A DNA stretch of 36,350 bases from Chloroflexota bacterium. GTDB lineage: Bacteria > Chloroflexota > Anaerolineae > CG2-30-64-16. The notes under the pieces are model-generated. The model saw only the letters and a program-made list of their open reading frames with translations, had not been told where the DNA came from and made no database searches. Below, piece by piece: positions 17,246-24,896 of this stretch. A program made the position numbers and the translations under genes. The first letter of the stretch is position 1, and each line of letters starts with the position of its first letter. The stretch is from positions 1-36,350 of the forward strand of contig JAPLHB010000067.1 in NCBI GenBank assembly GCA_026389845.1. The letters run 5' to 3'.

Positions 17246-18193
17246 ATGCACCGTCTACTTCCGGCGTTACTGATTCTCTTCCTCTGCGCAGGCTGCTACC
17301 CTGCGGAGGCGCCTATCGCACCGGTCGCGTCGGTTCCGGTTGCCCAGCCGCCGACGGCCACGCCAAAGCCGCTTGACCTGACTATCCTGCACACCAACGA
17401 CACCTGGGGCTACCTCCTGCCCTGCGGCTGAAGGCCGGCCGTGGGCGGCGTGGCCCGGCGGGCCACTACGATTGCGACGGAGCGGAAGCAGGGCGGGTTC
17501 GTGTTGGTGCTCGACGCCGGCGACAGCCTGACCGGCGACCAGGACCCGGCGCGCAAGACGCAGGGTCAGAGCAGCGTCGAGCTGATGAACCGGCTGGGCT
17601 ACGACGCGTTGACGTTGGGACCGGGCGACCTGGCGTTGGGGCTTGCCGTCTTGCGCCAGCGCATCGGCGAGGCGAAGTTCGCCGTGTTGTCGGCCAACGC
17701 GGTCATCTCGGCCAACGTCGAGTTGATCGCCAAGCCCTACGTCGTGCGGACGTTCGGGGACTACCGGGTCGCGATCGTCGGGTTGAGCGGCGGTCCAGGC
17801 ACGCGCGAGATCGCGGTGCGTGATCCCCTGGCAACGGCCCAGGCCATCGTGCCCGAAGCCTTGCGCCAAGCCCACGCGGTCATCGTGCTTTCCCACGCCG
17901 GCCCGGAGGTGGATTGCAAGATCGCCGACTCGGTGCCCGGCATCGCGGCCATCATCAGCGGCGGGCCGAGCGGTCTGGCTGACCCGTGGCGCAGCGACAA
18001 GACCGGCACGGTCGTCTACCACGCCGACGAGGCCAGTTCCGGTCACGCCGGGCGTCAGGTGGGCCTCGCCCGGCTGACGCTCGATCCGCAGGGTAAGCTG
18101 TCCAATCAGACCTGGCAACGACTGGCCCTCGACCCCGAAGTTGCCGACGAACCGGCGCTGGCCGCATGGGTGCAGGAGCAGATGAATCGGTGA
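17246..18193 (+). CDS. 5'-nucleotidase-like lipoprotein with in-frame TGA (candidate selenoprotein)
   Basis: One continuous frame of 315 codons interrupted only by TGA at 17429-17431 (codon 62). The ATG at 17246 follows GGGAG. It opens with a signal peptide and Cys near residue 18 (LCAGC), then a Pro/Thr linker. The text before and after the TGA, HTNDTWGYLLPCG and RPAVGGVARRA, joins as one conserved block; relatives I recall have Cys there (PCGC). Downstream LDAGDSL and LGPGDLALG match the UshA-type metallophosphatase fold, with several classic metal ligands (the HG of HTNDxHG and GNH) replaced. A GC-rich stem-loop follows the TGA. TGA serves as an ordinary stop elsewhere in this window, so selenocysteine insertion is plausible; a nonsense mutation is the alternative. 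Confidence 0.72.
17434..17459 (+). promoter_or_regulatory. Possible bacterial SECIS stem-loop after the TGA codon
   Basis: GCC (17434-17436) and GGCC (17437-17440) can pair with GGCC (17452-17455) and GGC (17457-17459), with one bulged C, leaving an 11-base G-rich apical loop at 17441-17451. Loop G residues lie about 10-19 bases after the TGA, at the short end of the known bacterial SECIS range. GC-rich sequence folds easily, so this alone is weak support. Confidence 0.35.
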
Positions 18194-18216
18194 GCTTTCC
18201 TGGAGAAGAGTGACAG

Positions 18217-19212
18217 ATGACTGACCGTATCCTCCGTTGGGGCCTGTTGAGCACAGCTCAGATCAACCGTGCGGTGATCACGCCCCTACGCATCTCGCCC
18301 CGCAACCGGCTGGTCGGCGTCGCCAGCCGCAATTTGGCGCACGCCCAGGCCTACGCCGCCGAGCGGGATATTCCGCGCGCCTTCGGCAGCTACGAAGCGC
18401 TGCTGGCCGATCCTGAGATTGACGTCGTCTACGTCTCTCTGCCCAACAGCCTCCACGCCGAATGGACGATTAAGGCCGTACAGGCCGGCAAGCATGTCCT
18501 GTGCGAGAAGCCGCTGGCGCTCACGGTCGAAGACGTGGACGCGGTCCTCACCGCCGCGCGTCGCGCCGGCGTCATCGTTGCCGAGGCCTTTATGTACCGG
18601 CATCACCCGCAGACGCTCAAGGTCAAGGAGTTGCTGGACCGCGGCGCTATCGGCCGGCTGCGACTGGCCCGCGGCGCGTTCACCTACAACCTGGATCGCC
18701 CCGGCGACGTGCGGCTCGCCCCTGCCCTGGGGGGCGGGAGCATCTGGGACGTGGGCTGCTACCCCATCACCTTCGCCCGCGCGATGATCGGCGCGGAGCC
18801 GATCGAAGTTTTCGGCTGGCAAGTGCTTGGCCCGACCGGCGTGGACGAGGTCTTCACGGGGCAGATGCGTTTCCCCGGCGACGTGTACGCCCAGTTCGAC
18901 TGCGGCTTTCGGGCAACGCTGCGCATGGTGATGGAGTTCATCGGAGACGAGGGCGCCATCAGCATCGGCAACGCCTACAAGCCGGGCGTTCCTCCTGATC
19001 GCGTTCTGTTGATCCGCGACGACAACACTGAGATCGTCGCCGTGCCCGAACAGGAACTCTACCTGGGCGAAGTCGAGGACCTGGCCGACGCAATCTTGCT
19101 CGGCAAGCCGCCGCGCATCTCCCTGGCCGACAGCCGGGCCACCGTGGCGACGATCCTGGCGCTGATCCAGTCGGCGCGGGAGGGGATGGCGGTAAGGATG
19201 CGTGAAGGGTGA
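18217..19212 (+). CDS. Gfo/Idh/MocA family oxidoreductase
   Basis: A 331-residue NAD(P)-dependent oxidoreductase. The Rossmann start LRWGLLSTAQIN replaces the usual GxGxxG with a variant glycine pattern. The diagnostic CEKPLAL motif (about residue 93) and GGGSIWDVGCYPI (catalytic Asp/Tyr-region, about 170) identify the family. Substrates in the family are sugars, inositols or trans-dihydrodiols; the nearest guess is a sugar dehydrogenase. The ATG has a GGAGAAGAG site. The stop overlaps the next gene's start as TGATG, and the junction is made of a heptamer array, so the pair is translationally coupled. Confidence 0.88.
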   Translation: MTDRILRWGLLSTAQINRAVITPLRISPRNRLVGVASRNLAHAQAYAAERDIPRAFGSYEALLADPEIDVVYVSLPNSLHAEWTIKAVQAGKHVLCEKPLALTVEDVDAVLTAARRAGVIVAEAFMYRHHPQTLKVKELLDRGAIGRLRLARGAFTYNLDRPGDVRLAPALGGGSIWDVGCYPITFARAMIGAEPIEVFGWQVLGPTGVDEVFTGQMRFPGDVYAQFDCGFRATLRMVMEFIGDEGAISIGNAYKPGVPPDRVLLIRDDNTEIVAVPEQELYLGEVEDLADAILLGKPPRISLADSRATVATILALIQSAREGMAVRMREG

Positions 19213-19224
19213 TGCGTGATGCGC
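19197..19224. repeat. Heptamer tandem array (GATGCGT-type x4) across a stop/start junction
   Basis: The units GATGCGT, GAAGGGT, GATGCGT and GATGCGC encode the C-terminus of the oxidoreductase, both the stop and the overlapping start, and the first residues of the hydrolase. Confidence 0.85.
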
Positions 19225-20111
19225 AGGATGCCGCAAATCGTTCTGGCAACACCTTCCTGGCTATCCTGCTGGGTCTACTCGCCCTGCCGCTGGCCTTGGG
19301 CTATCTCTTTTCCCATCGCCTTACCCGCCGCCACAGGCCCGACCACACGCGCAGTCCGGCTGAGTATGGTCTGGCGTTCGAGAAGATCGCTTTTCGCACG
19401 GCCGATGGCCTGACGTTGCGCGGCTGGTGGATTCCCGCACCCGACTCCGACCGGGCCATCATCACGCTGCACGGCTACGGTGGCAGCATGGATCCCGACG
19501 TGCAGTACGTTCCGGCCTTCCACGAAGCCGGTTTCAATGTGCTGATGTTCGACTTCCGGGCGCACGGCCGCAGTGACGGCCGCATTTGCACCATCGGCTA
19601 TCTGGAGCGGCAAGACGCGTTGGCCGCGGTGGAGTTCGTGCGGGGGCGAGGGATTGAGCGCATCGGCATGTTGGGTTTTTCGATGGGCGGAATCGTCGCC
19701 ATGCTCACCGCGCCGCGCTGCCCCCACGTGCGGGCGGTGATTTCCGACGGCGGTCCGGCCCGCTTCAAGACCGCGCTGGCGGTCCACGGCGTCGAGCTGG
19801 GCGTGCCCCAGTGGCTGTCGGCCCCGCTGACCTGGTTGACCCTGGCCGTCACCTCCCTGCGCGTCGGCGCGAACCAGTTCCTCTACGAGCCGATACGTTG
19901 GGTCGGAAAGATCGCTCCGCGGCCGATCCTATTCATCCACGGCGATCGCGACCAGTACGTCCCGCCCGCCGACTTTGCCGCCCTGGTCGCGGCGGCTGGC
20001 CCCGCCGCCGAGGTCTGGCGCGTCGCAGGGGCGGGACACCGGACGGTAGATCAGGTGGCGCCGGAAGAGTACAGGAGACGGGTTCTCTCTTTTTTTGAGA
20101 AGCATCTGTAA
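19212..20111 (+). CDS. Alpha/beta hydrolase, membrane-anchored
   Basis: A 299-residue alpha/beta hydrolase with one N-terminal hydrophobic segment (about residues 14-33, FLAILLGLLALPLALGYLF) that probably anchors it in the membrane. Catalytic features are the oxyanion region LHGYGG, the nucleophile elbow GFSMGG, the acid in HGDRDQYV and a His in GAGHRTVD. It resembles the BAAT/dienelactone and YfhR-type hydrolases; substrate unknown. The ATG at 19212 forms TGATG with the preceding stop; the GTG at 19209 is an alternative one codon earlier. Confidence 0.85.
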   Translation: MRDAQDAANRSGNTFLAILLGLLALPLALGYLFSHRLTRRHRPDHTRSPAEYGLAFEKIAFRTADGLTLRGWWIPAPDSDRAIITLHGYGGSMDPDVQYVPAFHEAGFNVLMFDFRAHGRSDGRICTIGYLERQDALAAVEFVRGRGIERIGMLGFSMGGIVAMLTAPRCPHVRAVISDGGPARFKTALAVHGVELGVPQWLSAPLTWLTLAVTSLRVGANQFLYEPIRWVGKIAPRPILFIHGDRDQYVPPADFAALVAAAGPAAEVWRVAGAGHRTVDQVAPEEYRRRVLSFFEKHL

Positions 20112-20127
20112 CACGCGGAGGCGCAAC

Positions 20128-21366
20128 TTGACAGAAAAAACCCAACCCAAACGCTCCACTGTCCGCGATCTGCCGCGCAACGTGTGGGCGGTGAGTTTGA
20201 CCAGCTTTTTCATGGACATCTCCAGCGAGATGGTCATCAATCTGCTGCCGCTCTTCCTCTCCAGTGTGCTGGGGGTGAAGACGAACATCATCGGCATCAT
20301 CGAAGGCGTGGCCGAAGCGACGGCGAGCATCCTCAAGCTTTTTTCCGGCTGGCTTTCAGACCGGCTGCGGGCGCGTAAGTGGCTGGCTGTGACCGGTTAT
20401 GGGTTGTCCGCTTTGGCGAAGCCGTTCTTCTACGTGGCGCACTCCTGGGGCACGGTGGCCGGGGCGCGCTGGGGCGACCGCGTGGGCAAGGGCATCCGTA
20501 CGTCGCCGCGCGATGCGCTGGTGGCAGACTCGGTCAAGCCGGAGCAGCGCGGGCTGGCGTTCGGCTTCCACCGCGCGGCCGATACCGCCGGCGCGATGCT
20601 CGGCCTGGTCATCGCCCTGCTCGTCGTCTGGCTGATGCAATCGGCGGGGTCGGATCTGCAAGAGAACACCTTCCGCACGCTGGTGCTGGTCAGCCTGATC
20701 CCGGCGGCGCTGGCGGTGCTGTCGCTGGCCCTGGGCGCGCAAGAAGTGGCCGTGACCAAGCAGCGAGCCGCGCCGGAGTTTGCGTTCAAGTCGCTGGGCA
20801 AGCCATTCATGATCTTCGTCGTCATTGTCGGCGTCTTCACCCTGGGCAATTCGGCCGACGCGTTCCTGGTGCTGCGGGCCAAGGAGCGCGGGCTGAGCAT
20901 ACTTGGCGTGCTGGGCATGTTGATCACCTTCAACCTGGTCTACACGCTCATCGCCACGCCCGCCGGCTCCCTTTCCGACCGCATCGGCCGGCGCAAGCTG
21001 ATCATCGGCGGCTGGTTGGCCTACGCGGTGATCTACCTGGGTTTTGGATTGGCGCAGACCGGCTGGCAGATTTGGGCGCTCTATGCGCTCTATGGCGTCT
21101 ACTACGGCATGGCCTACGGCACGGCGACCGCGATGGTGGCCGACCTGGTTCCCGAAAACGTGCGCGGCACGGCCTACGGCACCTACAACGCGGTCCTGGG
21201 TATCCTGGCGTTCCCGTCGTCGGTGATCGCGGGCGTGCTGTGGCAGGGAGTGGGGAGTTGGGGTGGCTTCGGGCCGGCCGCGCCGTTTCTGTTTGGCGGC
21301 ACGTTGGCGCTCATCGCGGCCGTGCTGATGGCAGTGTGGCGACCGGGCGTCGCGATACGCCAGTAA
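20128..21366 (+). CDS. Major facilitator superfamily transporter
   Basis: A 412-residue polytopic membrane protein with about 12 predicted hydrophobic helices. The loop motif GWLSDRLRARK between helices 2 and 3 and GSLSDRIGRRKLI in the second half are the repeated MFS signature. Substrate cannot be read from sequence. I start at TTG 20128-20130, which follows GGAGG at good spacing; the frame from ATG 20095 overlaps the hydrolase end and adds an Arg-rich, unlikely N-terminus. The spacing of 16 bases from the hydrolase suggests co-transcription. Confidence 0.86.
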   Translation: MTEKTQPKRSTVRDLPRNVWAVSLTSFFMDISSEMVINLLPLFLSSVLGVKTNIIGIIEGVAEATASILKLFSGWLSDRLRARKWLAVTGYGLSALAKPFFYVAHSWGTVAGARWGDRVGKGIRTSPRDALVADSVKPEQRGLAFGFHRAADTAGAMLGLVIALLVVWLMQSAGSDLQENTFRTLVLVSLIPAALAVLSLALGAQEVAVTKQRAAPEFAFKSLGKPFMIFVVIVGVFTLGNSADAFLVLRAKERGLSILGVLGMLITFNLVYTLIATPAGSLSDRIGRRKLIIGGWLAYAVIYLGFGLAQTGWQIWALYALYGVYYGMAYGTATAMVADLVPENVRGTAYGTYNAVLGILAFPSSVIAGVLWQGVGSWGGFGPAAPFLFGGTLALIAAVLMAVWRPGVAIRQ

Positions 21367-21423
21367 GGAGCCGCCAAGCATTAACTTCCCAACCCGGACA
21401 AGCCGGAGCCAAACAGGTTCAGA

Positions 21424-21487
21424 ACCACAAGACACGAAGACACCAAGTCCTTTGATTTGCTCCCTTCGTGACTTGTGTCTTGGTGGT
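21424..21487. repeat. Imperfect inverted repeat with ACAAGACAC / GTGTCTTGGTGG words
   Basis: Words CCACAAGACACGAAG and CTTCGTGACTTGTGTCTTGG face each other upstream of the alkyltransferase-like gene. The arms are only partly complementary; no matching copy was seen elsewhere in the window. Confidence 0.5.
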
Positions 21488-21492
21488 GAATT

Positions 21493-21858
21493 ATGCAACC
21501 GAACTTCTTCACTCGCGTCTACCTGCTCGTCAAGCAGATTCCGCGCGGCAAGGTCGTTAGTTATGGGCAGATCGCCGCGCTGCTGGGTCATCCACAGGCC
21601 GCCCGGACGGTCGGCTGGGCGCTGAACGCGTTGCGCGATAGCGATATTGCTGACGTGCCGTGGCAGCGCGTCATCAACAGCCACGGCCGCATCAGTATTT
21701 CCCGCGTAGACCTCGGCGCAGACCTTCAGCGCGCCCTGCTTGAAGAGGAAGGCGTCCAGTTTGACGAGCGCGAGCGCGTGGACTGGCAACGGTTCGGGTG
21801 GGAGGGGATGGATTGGCAGGATGTGGAGGCGTTGTGGAGGGAAGCACGTGAGACGTGA
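21493..21858 (+). CDS. atl: Alkyltransferase-like protein (MGMT family, no acceptor Cys)
   Basis: A 121-residue DNA-binding protein of the MGMT C-terminal fold (IPRGKVVSYGQIAALLG ... RTVGWAL). The MGMT active motif PCHR is here PWQR in DVPWQRVINSHG, so the alkyl-acceptor Cys is replaced by Trp. This is characteristic of alkyltransferase-like proteins, which bind O6-alkylguanine and hand lesions to nucleotide excision repair. ATG 21493 lies just after an inverted repeat; no strong ribosome site is visible. The last codons (EARET) fall within a heptamer array. Confidence 0.88.
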   Translation: MQPNFFTRVYLLVKQIPRGKVVSYGQIAALLGHPQAARTVGWALNALRDSDIADVPWQRVINSHGRISISRVDLGADLQRALLEEEGVQFDERERVDWQRFGWEGMDWQDVEALWREARET

Positions 21859-21866
21859 GACGTGAA
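21846..21866. repeat. Heptamer tandem array (ACGTGAG-type x3)
   Basis: The units ACGTGAG, ACGTGAG and ACGTGAA overlap the 3' end and stop of the alkyltransferase-like gene. Confidence 0.75.
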
Positions 21867-21892
21867 ATGTCGTGCATGGCTCGGTGGACCTT

Positions 21893-21920
21893 CACGGATC
21901 ACGCATCACGTTTCACGCTT
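21893..21920. repeat. Heptamer tandem array (CACGNNN x4) before the nitrilase promoter
   Basis: The units CACGGAT, CACGCAT, CACGTTT and CACGCTT run in period 7 and end at the first base of the -35 box of the nitrilase-like gene. Confidence 0.85.
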
Positions 21921-21948
21921 TGCATTACCAGAACATTTGAGCTATAAT
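21920..21948 (+). promoter_or_regulatory. Sigma70-type promoter of the nitrilase-like gene
   Basis: -35 TTGCAT (21920-21925), a 17-base spacer and a perfect -10 TATAAT (21943-21948). The leader to the ATG at 21988 is about 33 bases. Confidence 0.8.
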
Positions 21949-21987
21949 CCGGTCATCGGATAATCATCCATTCACGGGAGTAACCCC

Positions 21988-22800
21988 ATGCGCGAAGTCA
22001 CCATTGCCCTGGCGCAGACCGCGCCGGTGTTGAACGATAACGAGGAGAATCTGCGCCGGATGGCCGCGATCATCCAGCGGATCTGCAGCGAGCAGCCGAC
22101 CGACCTGATCGTCTTCCCCGAGCTGGCCGTGTCGGGCTACGAGTGCGGGTTGAACTTCACCCGGCTGGCCGAGCGGGTGCCGGGACACGTGGTCTCTTTC
22201 CTGGCGAATAAGGCGGCCGAGTTCAACGTCTACCTGGCGTTCGGGATGCCGGTCAAGGAGAAGGTGGAAAGCATCCTCTACAACGCCGCAGTGTTGATCG
22301 GTCGCGACGGTGAGCTGCTGGGGGATTATCGCAAGCTGCACCTGCGCGGAGAGGAGCGGCTGGCGTTCCGCGCCGGCTACCGGCTGCCGCTGTTCGAGAC
22401 TGAGTTCGGGCTGGTCGGCCTGATGGTCGGCTGGGACTTGGCCTTCCCGGAGACCGCGCGCAGCCTGGCGCTCGATGGCGCGGATCTGGTGATCCTCTGC
22501 GCGGCGTGGGAGACGGCGCACATGGAGGAGTGGCGGGCCTTCACCGTGGCGCGGGCGTGCGAGAACGCGGTCTACCTGGCCGCGGCCAACCGGGTCGGGG
22601 ACGAGCCGAGCTACAGCTTTGGCGGCGAATCGGCCCTGATCGGCCCGCGCGGCCAGATGCATACCGCACTCGACGAGGCGGTGGAGGGCTACGCCGTGGC
22701 GACGGTGGACCTGGACGAAATCCGCAAGGTGCGGGAGGAGCATCAGATTCTTCAATGCCGGCAGCCCGCGGCGTATCGGGCGTTGGTGAGGAAGTATTAA
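21988..22800 (+). CDS. Nitrilase-superfamily protein lacking the catalytic Cys
   Basis: A 270-residue carbon-nitrogen hydrolase fold. The family triad is Glu-Lys-Cys. Glu45 (FPELAVSGYE) and Lys116 (YRKLHLRGEE) are present, but in the nucleophile motif, normally ICYD or ICWD before FPE, the sequence is MVGWDLAFPE, with Gly148 in the Cys position. It cannot use the standard thioester mechanism, so it may be a pseudoenzyme or act by binding. The reading frame is intact, with a strong promoter and conserved fold, which argues against simple decay. A sequencing error would have to convert TGC/TGT to GGC. Confidence 0.85.
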   Translation: MREVTIALAQTAPVLNDNEENLRRMAAIIQRICSEQPTDLIVFPELAVSGYECGLNFTRLAERVPGHVVSFLANKAAEFNVYLAFGMPVKEKVESILYNAAVLIGRDGELLGDYRKLHLRGEERLAFRAGYRLPLFETEFGLVGLMVGWDLAFPETARSLALDGADLVILCAAWETAHMEEWRAFTVARACENAVYLAAANRVGDEPSYSFGGESALIGPRGQMHTALDEAVEGYAVATVDLDEIRKVREEHQILQCRQPAAYRALVRKY

Positions 22801-22822
22801 GTCTGTGACAGGGAGGATGGCT

Positions 22823-23020
22823 ATGAACGCGGCGATCCAGATGACTCTACCCTCTCGGGTTTACCAGCAGATGCAGACCTTGGTGGCGGAAGGGTGGTTC
22901 CGCGACGAAGACGACTTGGTCTTCGAGGCCTTACGTCGCTTCTTGGACACTCATCGGCCCGAACTGATGGAGCGATTCATTCGAGAGGATGTCGAGTGGG
23001 GTTTGTATGGTAAGGATTGA
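22823..23020 (+). CDS. Ribbon-helix-helix-type antitoxin-like protein
   Basis: A 65-residue protein. The N-terminal AIQMTLPSRVYQQMQTLV fits a ribbon-helix-helix DNA-binding strand and helix, and the acidic C-terminus (FIREDVEWGLYGKD) fits a toxin-binding tail. ATG 22823 is chosen because AGGGAGG lies six bases upstream; two earlier in-frame ATGs are less well placed. The next gene starts inside its end (14-base overlap), the usual arrangement of a toxin-antitoxin pair, in which it would repress its own operon. Confidence 0.75.
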   Translation: MNAAIQMTLPSRVYQQMQTLVAEGWFRDEDDLVFEALRRFLDTHRPELMERFIREDVEWGLYGKD

Positions 23021-23525
23021 CCAGAAGACGATTGCTGTCTGTGATGCCGGCCCCCTCATTCACCTGGACGAACTGGGTAGCCTGGATCTGCTGGCAAAAT
23101 TCAGAGTTTGGGTACCGGATGCGGTCTGGAACGAAGTCAAGCGTCATCGGCCTGGCGCTTTGGTGCATCCCAAAGTGCACTGTGAGCGCCAAACGATTGA
23201 TAAGCCGATTGCGCCTTCTCTTTCCGCACTGGGTAACGCTTTGCTGTTGGATGCCGGTGAAGTAGAGGCGCTGGCAATCATGGCAGGTGTGCCCAAGTCG
23301 CTTTTCTTGACCGATGATGCCGCCGCCCGCCTGGTTGCCGAACGACTCGGCTACCGCGTTCACGGCAGTATCGGTATTCTCTTGCGGGCGATTCGCCGCA
23401 GTCAGTTCACACCAGCCGAGGTCTTAGCTCGTCTGCAGGACATTCCCCTACGATCCAGTCTGCACATCCGCCCTGGGCTGCTGGCAGATGTCATCAGTCA
23501 GGTGAGGCATGAGTACAGCCTCTAG
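23007..23525 (+). CDS. PIN-like toxin (DUF3368 / VapC-like nuclease)
   Basis: A 172-residue PIN-fold ribonuclease candidate. Acidic metal-binding residues expected of PIN domains are visible: Asp in VCDAGPLIHLDEL, Glu in LDAGEVEALAI and Asp in LFLTDDAAARLVAERLG. This order and the GxRVHGSIGILLRAI tail match DUF3368, a VapC-like group often paired with short antitoxins. The ATG overlaps the antitoxin gene end. Predicted role is growth-arresting RNA cleavage, neutralised by the upstream protein. The following threonine aldolase gene is unrelated. Confidence 0.8.
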   Translation: MVRIDQKTIAVCDAGPLIHLDELGSLDLLAKFRVWVPDAVWNEVKRHRPGALVHPKVHCERQTIDKPIAPSLSALGNALLLDAGEVEALAIMAGVPKSLFLTDDAAARLVAERLGYRVHGSIGILLRAIRRSQFTPAEVLARLQDIPLRSSLHIRPGLLADVISQVRHEYSL

Positions 23526-23565
23526 CAGCCTGTTCATCACTTTGTTCGTGGAAAGAGGCATCCTG

Positions 23566-24600
23566 ATGTATATCATTGACCTTCGCAGTGACACGATCAC
23601 CAAACCCACTCCTGCCATGCGCCAAGCGATGGCCGCGGCCGAGGTGGGGGACGATGTCTTCAACGAAGACCCGACGATCCACCGGCTGGAGGAGATGGCC
23701 GCGGGACGGCTGGGCAAGGAGGCGGGCCTCTTCGTCGCCTCGGGCACGATGGGTAACCTGGTGAGCCTGCTGGCTCAGTGCGGTCGCGGAGACGAGGTGA
23801 TCCTCGGCGATTCGGCGCATACCTGCGTCAACGAGCAAGGGGGCATGGCCGCGCTGGGCGGGATTCACCCGCGCGTGGTGCGCAACCGCCCCGACGGCAC
23901 GCTCGATCTGGCCGACGTTGCCGCCGCGATCCGCAGCGACAACATCCACTATCCCCGCACGCGGCTCGTGACGGTCGAGAACACGCAGAATCTGTGCAGC
24001 GGCGCGGCGTTGACGGTGGAGTACATGGCCGCGTTGGGCCGGCTGGCCCGCGAGCGTGGGTTGTTGGTACACGTGGACGGCGCGCGCATCTTCAATGCCG
24101 CGGTTGCGCTCGGAGTTGGCGTAAAAGAGCTGGTCGCCGACGCCGATTCGGTGACGTTCTGCCTGAGCAAAGGGCTGGCCGCGCCGGTCGGCTCGGTGGT
24201 GTGCGGGAGGGTGGCATTCATCGCCGAGGCGCGGCGCGCACGCAAGGTGGTCGGCGGCGGGATGCGGCAGGCGGGCGTGCTCGCGGCGGCGGGCATCGTG
24301 GCGCTGGAACAGATGGTGGATCGGCTGGCCGAGGATCACGCCAACGCACGGACATTGGCCGCGGGACTGGCCGAGCTGCCGGGAATCCAGGTGGATGACG
24401 TGCCGGTGCGGACGAACATCCTCTACTTCCGGTTCAGCCGGCCTGACATGACCGCTGGGGAGCTCGTGGCGCGGCTGGCCGAGCGTGGCGTGCGGATGCT
24501 CGCCCTGGGGCCGGGGCGCATCCGGGCCGTCACGAACTACCACGTGACCGCGGGCGACATCGAGACCGCGTTAGCAACCTTCCGGGCGGTTCTTGCGTAG
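23566..24600 (+). CDS. ltaE: Low-specificity L-threonine aldolase
   Basis: A 344-residue PLP enzyme (fold type I) that cleaves L-threonine or allo-threonine to glycine and acetaldehyde. The start MYIIDLRSDTITKPTPAM is classic. EVGDDVFNEDPT, FVASGTMGNLVSL (PLP phosphate region), HVDGARIFNAA (Asp contacting the PLP nitrogen) and FCLSKGLAAPVGS with Lys202 (Schiff base) are all intact. I use ATG 23566 (AGAGG upstream) and not the frame from 23509, which overlaps the toxin gene. A perfect hairpin lies directly after the stop and may end transcription. Confidence 0.93.
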   Translation: MYIIDLRSDTITKPTPAMRQAMAAAEVGDDVFNEDPTIHRLEEMAAGRLGKEAGLFVASGTMGNLVSLLAQCGRGDEVILGDSAHTCVNEQGGMAALGGIHPRVVRNRPDGTLDLADVAAAIRSDNIHYPRTRLVTVENTQNLCSGAALTVEYMAALGRLARERGLLVHVDGARIFNAAVALGVGVKELVADADSVTFCLSKGLAAPVGSVVCGRVAFIAEARRARKVVGGGMRQAGVLAAAGIVALEQMVDRLAEDHANARTLAAGLAELPGIQVDDVPVRTNILYFRFSRPDMTAGELVARLAERGVRMLALGPGRIRAVTNYHVTAGDIETALATFRAVLA

Positions 24601-24601
24601 T

Positions 24602-24636
24602 ACGTGCCAGGCACTTTTCGGAAGTGCCTGGCACGT
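24602..24636. repeat. Perfect 15-bp palindrome after ltaE (GTGCCAGGCAC family)
   Basis: Arms ACGTGCCAGGCACTT (24602-24616) and AAGTGCCTGGCACGT (24622-24636) flank a 5-base loop. The same family occurs inside the restriction-modification gene at 30587-30619. Here it could also act as a terminator, though no T-run follows. Confidence 0.88.
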
Positions 24637-24661
24637 GAGTGACTCACGCAAGGAGGGGATC

Positions 24662-24862
24662 ATGGAACGCCGGCAAGGTTGTCTGCAAGGTCTTTTCGAG
24701 TTGTTCTTGCTCAATACCCTGTTTGATTGGTTGCAGCGCCGTTTCGGCTTCGGCCGCGGGTGCTCGTGCTTCGGCTGCGGGTGTGGGCTGATTCCGGCTA
24801 TTGTCTTCATTCTCCTGTTCCTGTCCACCTGCGCCGGCACCGACTGGACGCGGCTGTTCTGA
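24662..24862 (+). CDS. Small Cys-rich membrane protein of unknown function
   Basis: A 66-residue protein with a strong AAGGAGG site before ATG 24662. It has an amphipathic N-terminal half (LQGLFELFLLNTLFDWLQRR), a Gly/Cys cluster (GRGCSCFGCGCG, about residues 32-43) and one transmembrane helix (LIPAIVFILLFLSTC), ending TDWTRLF. The four closely spaced Cys could bind metal or be lipidated. I do not recognise the family. A 10-base-arm palindrome follows the stop. Confidence 0.65.
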   Translation: MERRQGCLQGLFELFLLNTLFDWLQRRFGFGRGCSCFGCGCGLIPAIVFILLFLSTCAGTDWTRLF

Positions 24863-24867
24863 GTGTA

Positions 24868-24888
24868 GGGCCAATTGCCAATTGGCCC
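24868..24888. terminator. Short palindrome after the small membrane protein gene
   Basis: GGGCCAATTG and CAATTGGCCC meet around a single central C. It is six bases after the stop codon; there is no T-run, so a terminator role is tentative. Confidence 0.4.
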
Positions 24889-24896
24889 GACAGATT

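Noticed and set aside
17234..17431. Reading the nucleotidase-like gene as two separate short genes
   Set aside because: Both halves are in the same frame around one TGA and together make one conserved block; the second half has no credible ribosome site.
17429..17431. Genome-wide TGA recoding (Mycoplasma-like or SR1-like code)
   Set aside because: TGA ends several intact genes here, for example those ending at 18193, 19212 and 21858.
20356..21789. 477-codon minus-strand open frame opposite the MFS gene
   Set aside because: Antisense shadow rich in Arg/His/Gln, covering two real genes; no family resemblance.
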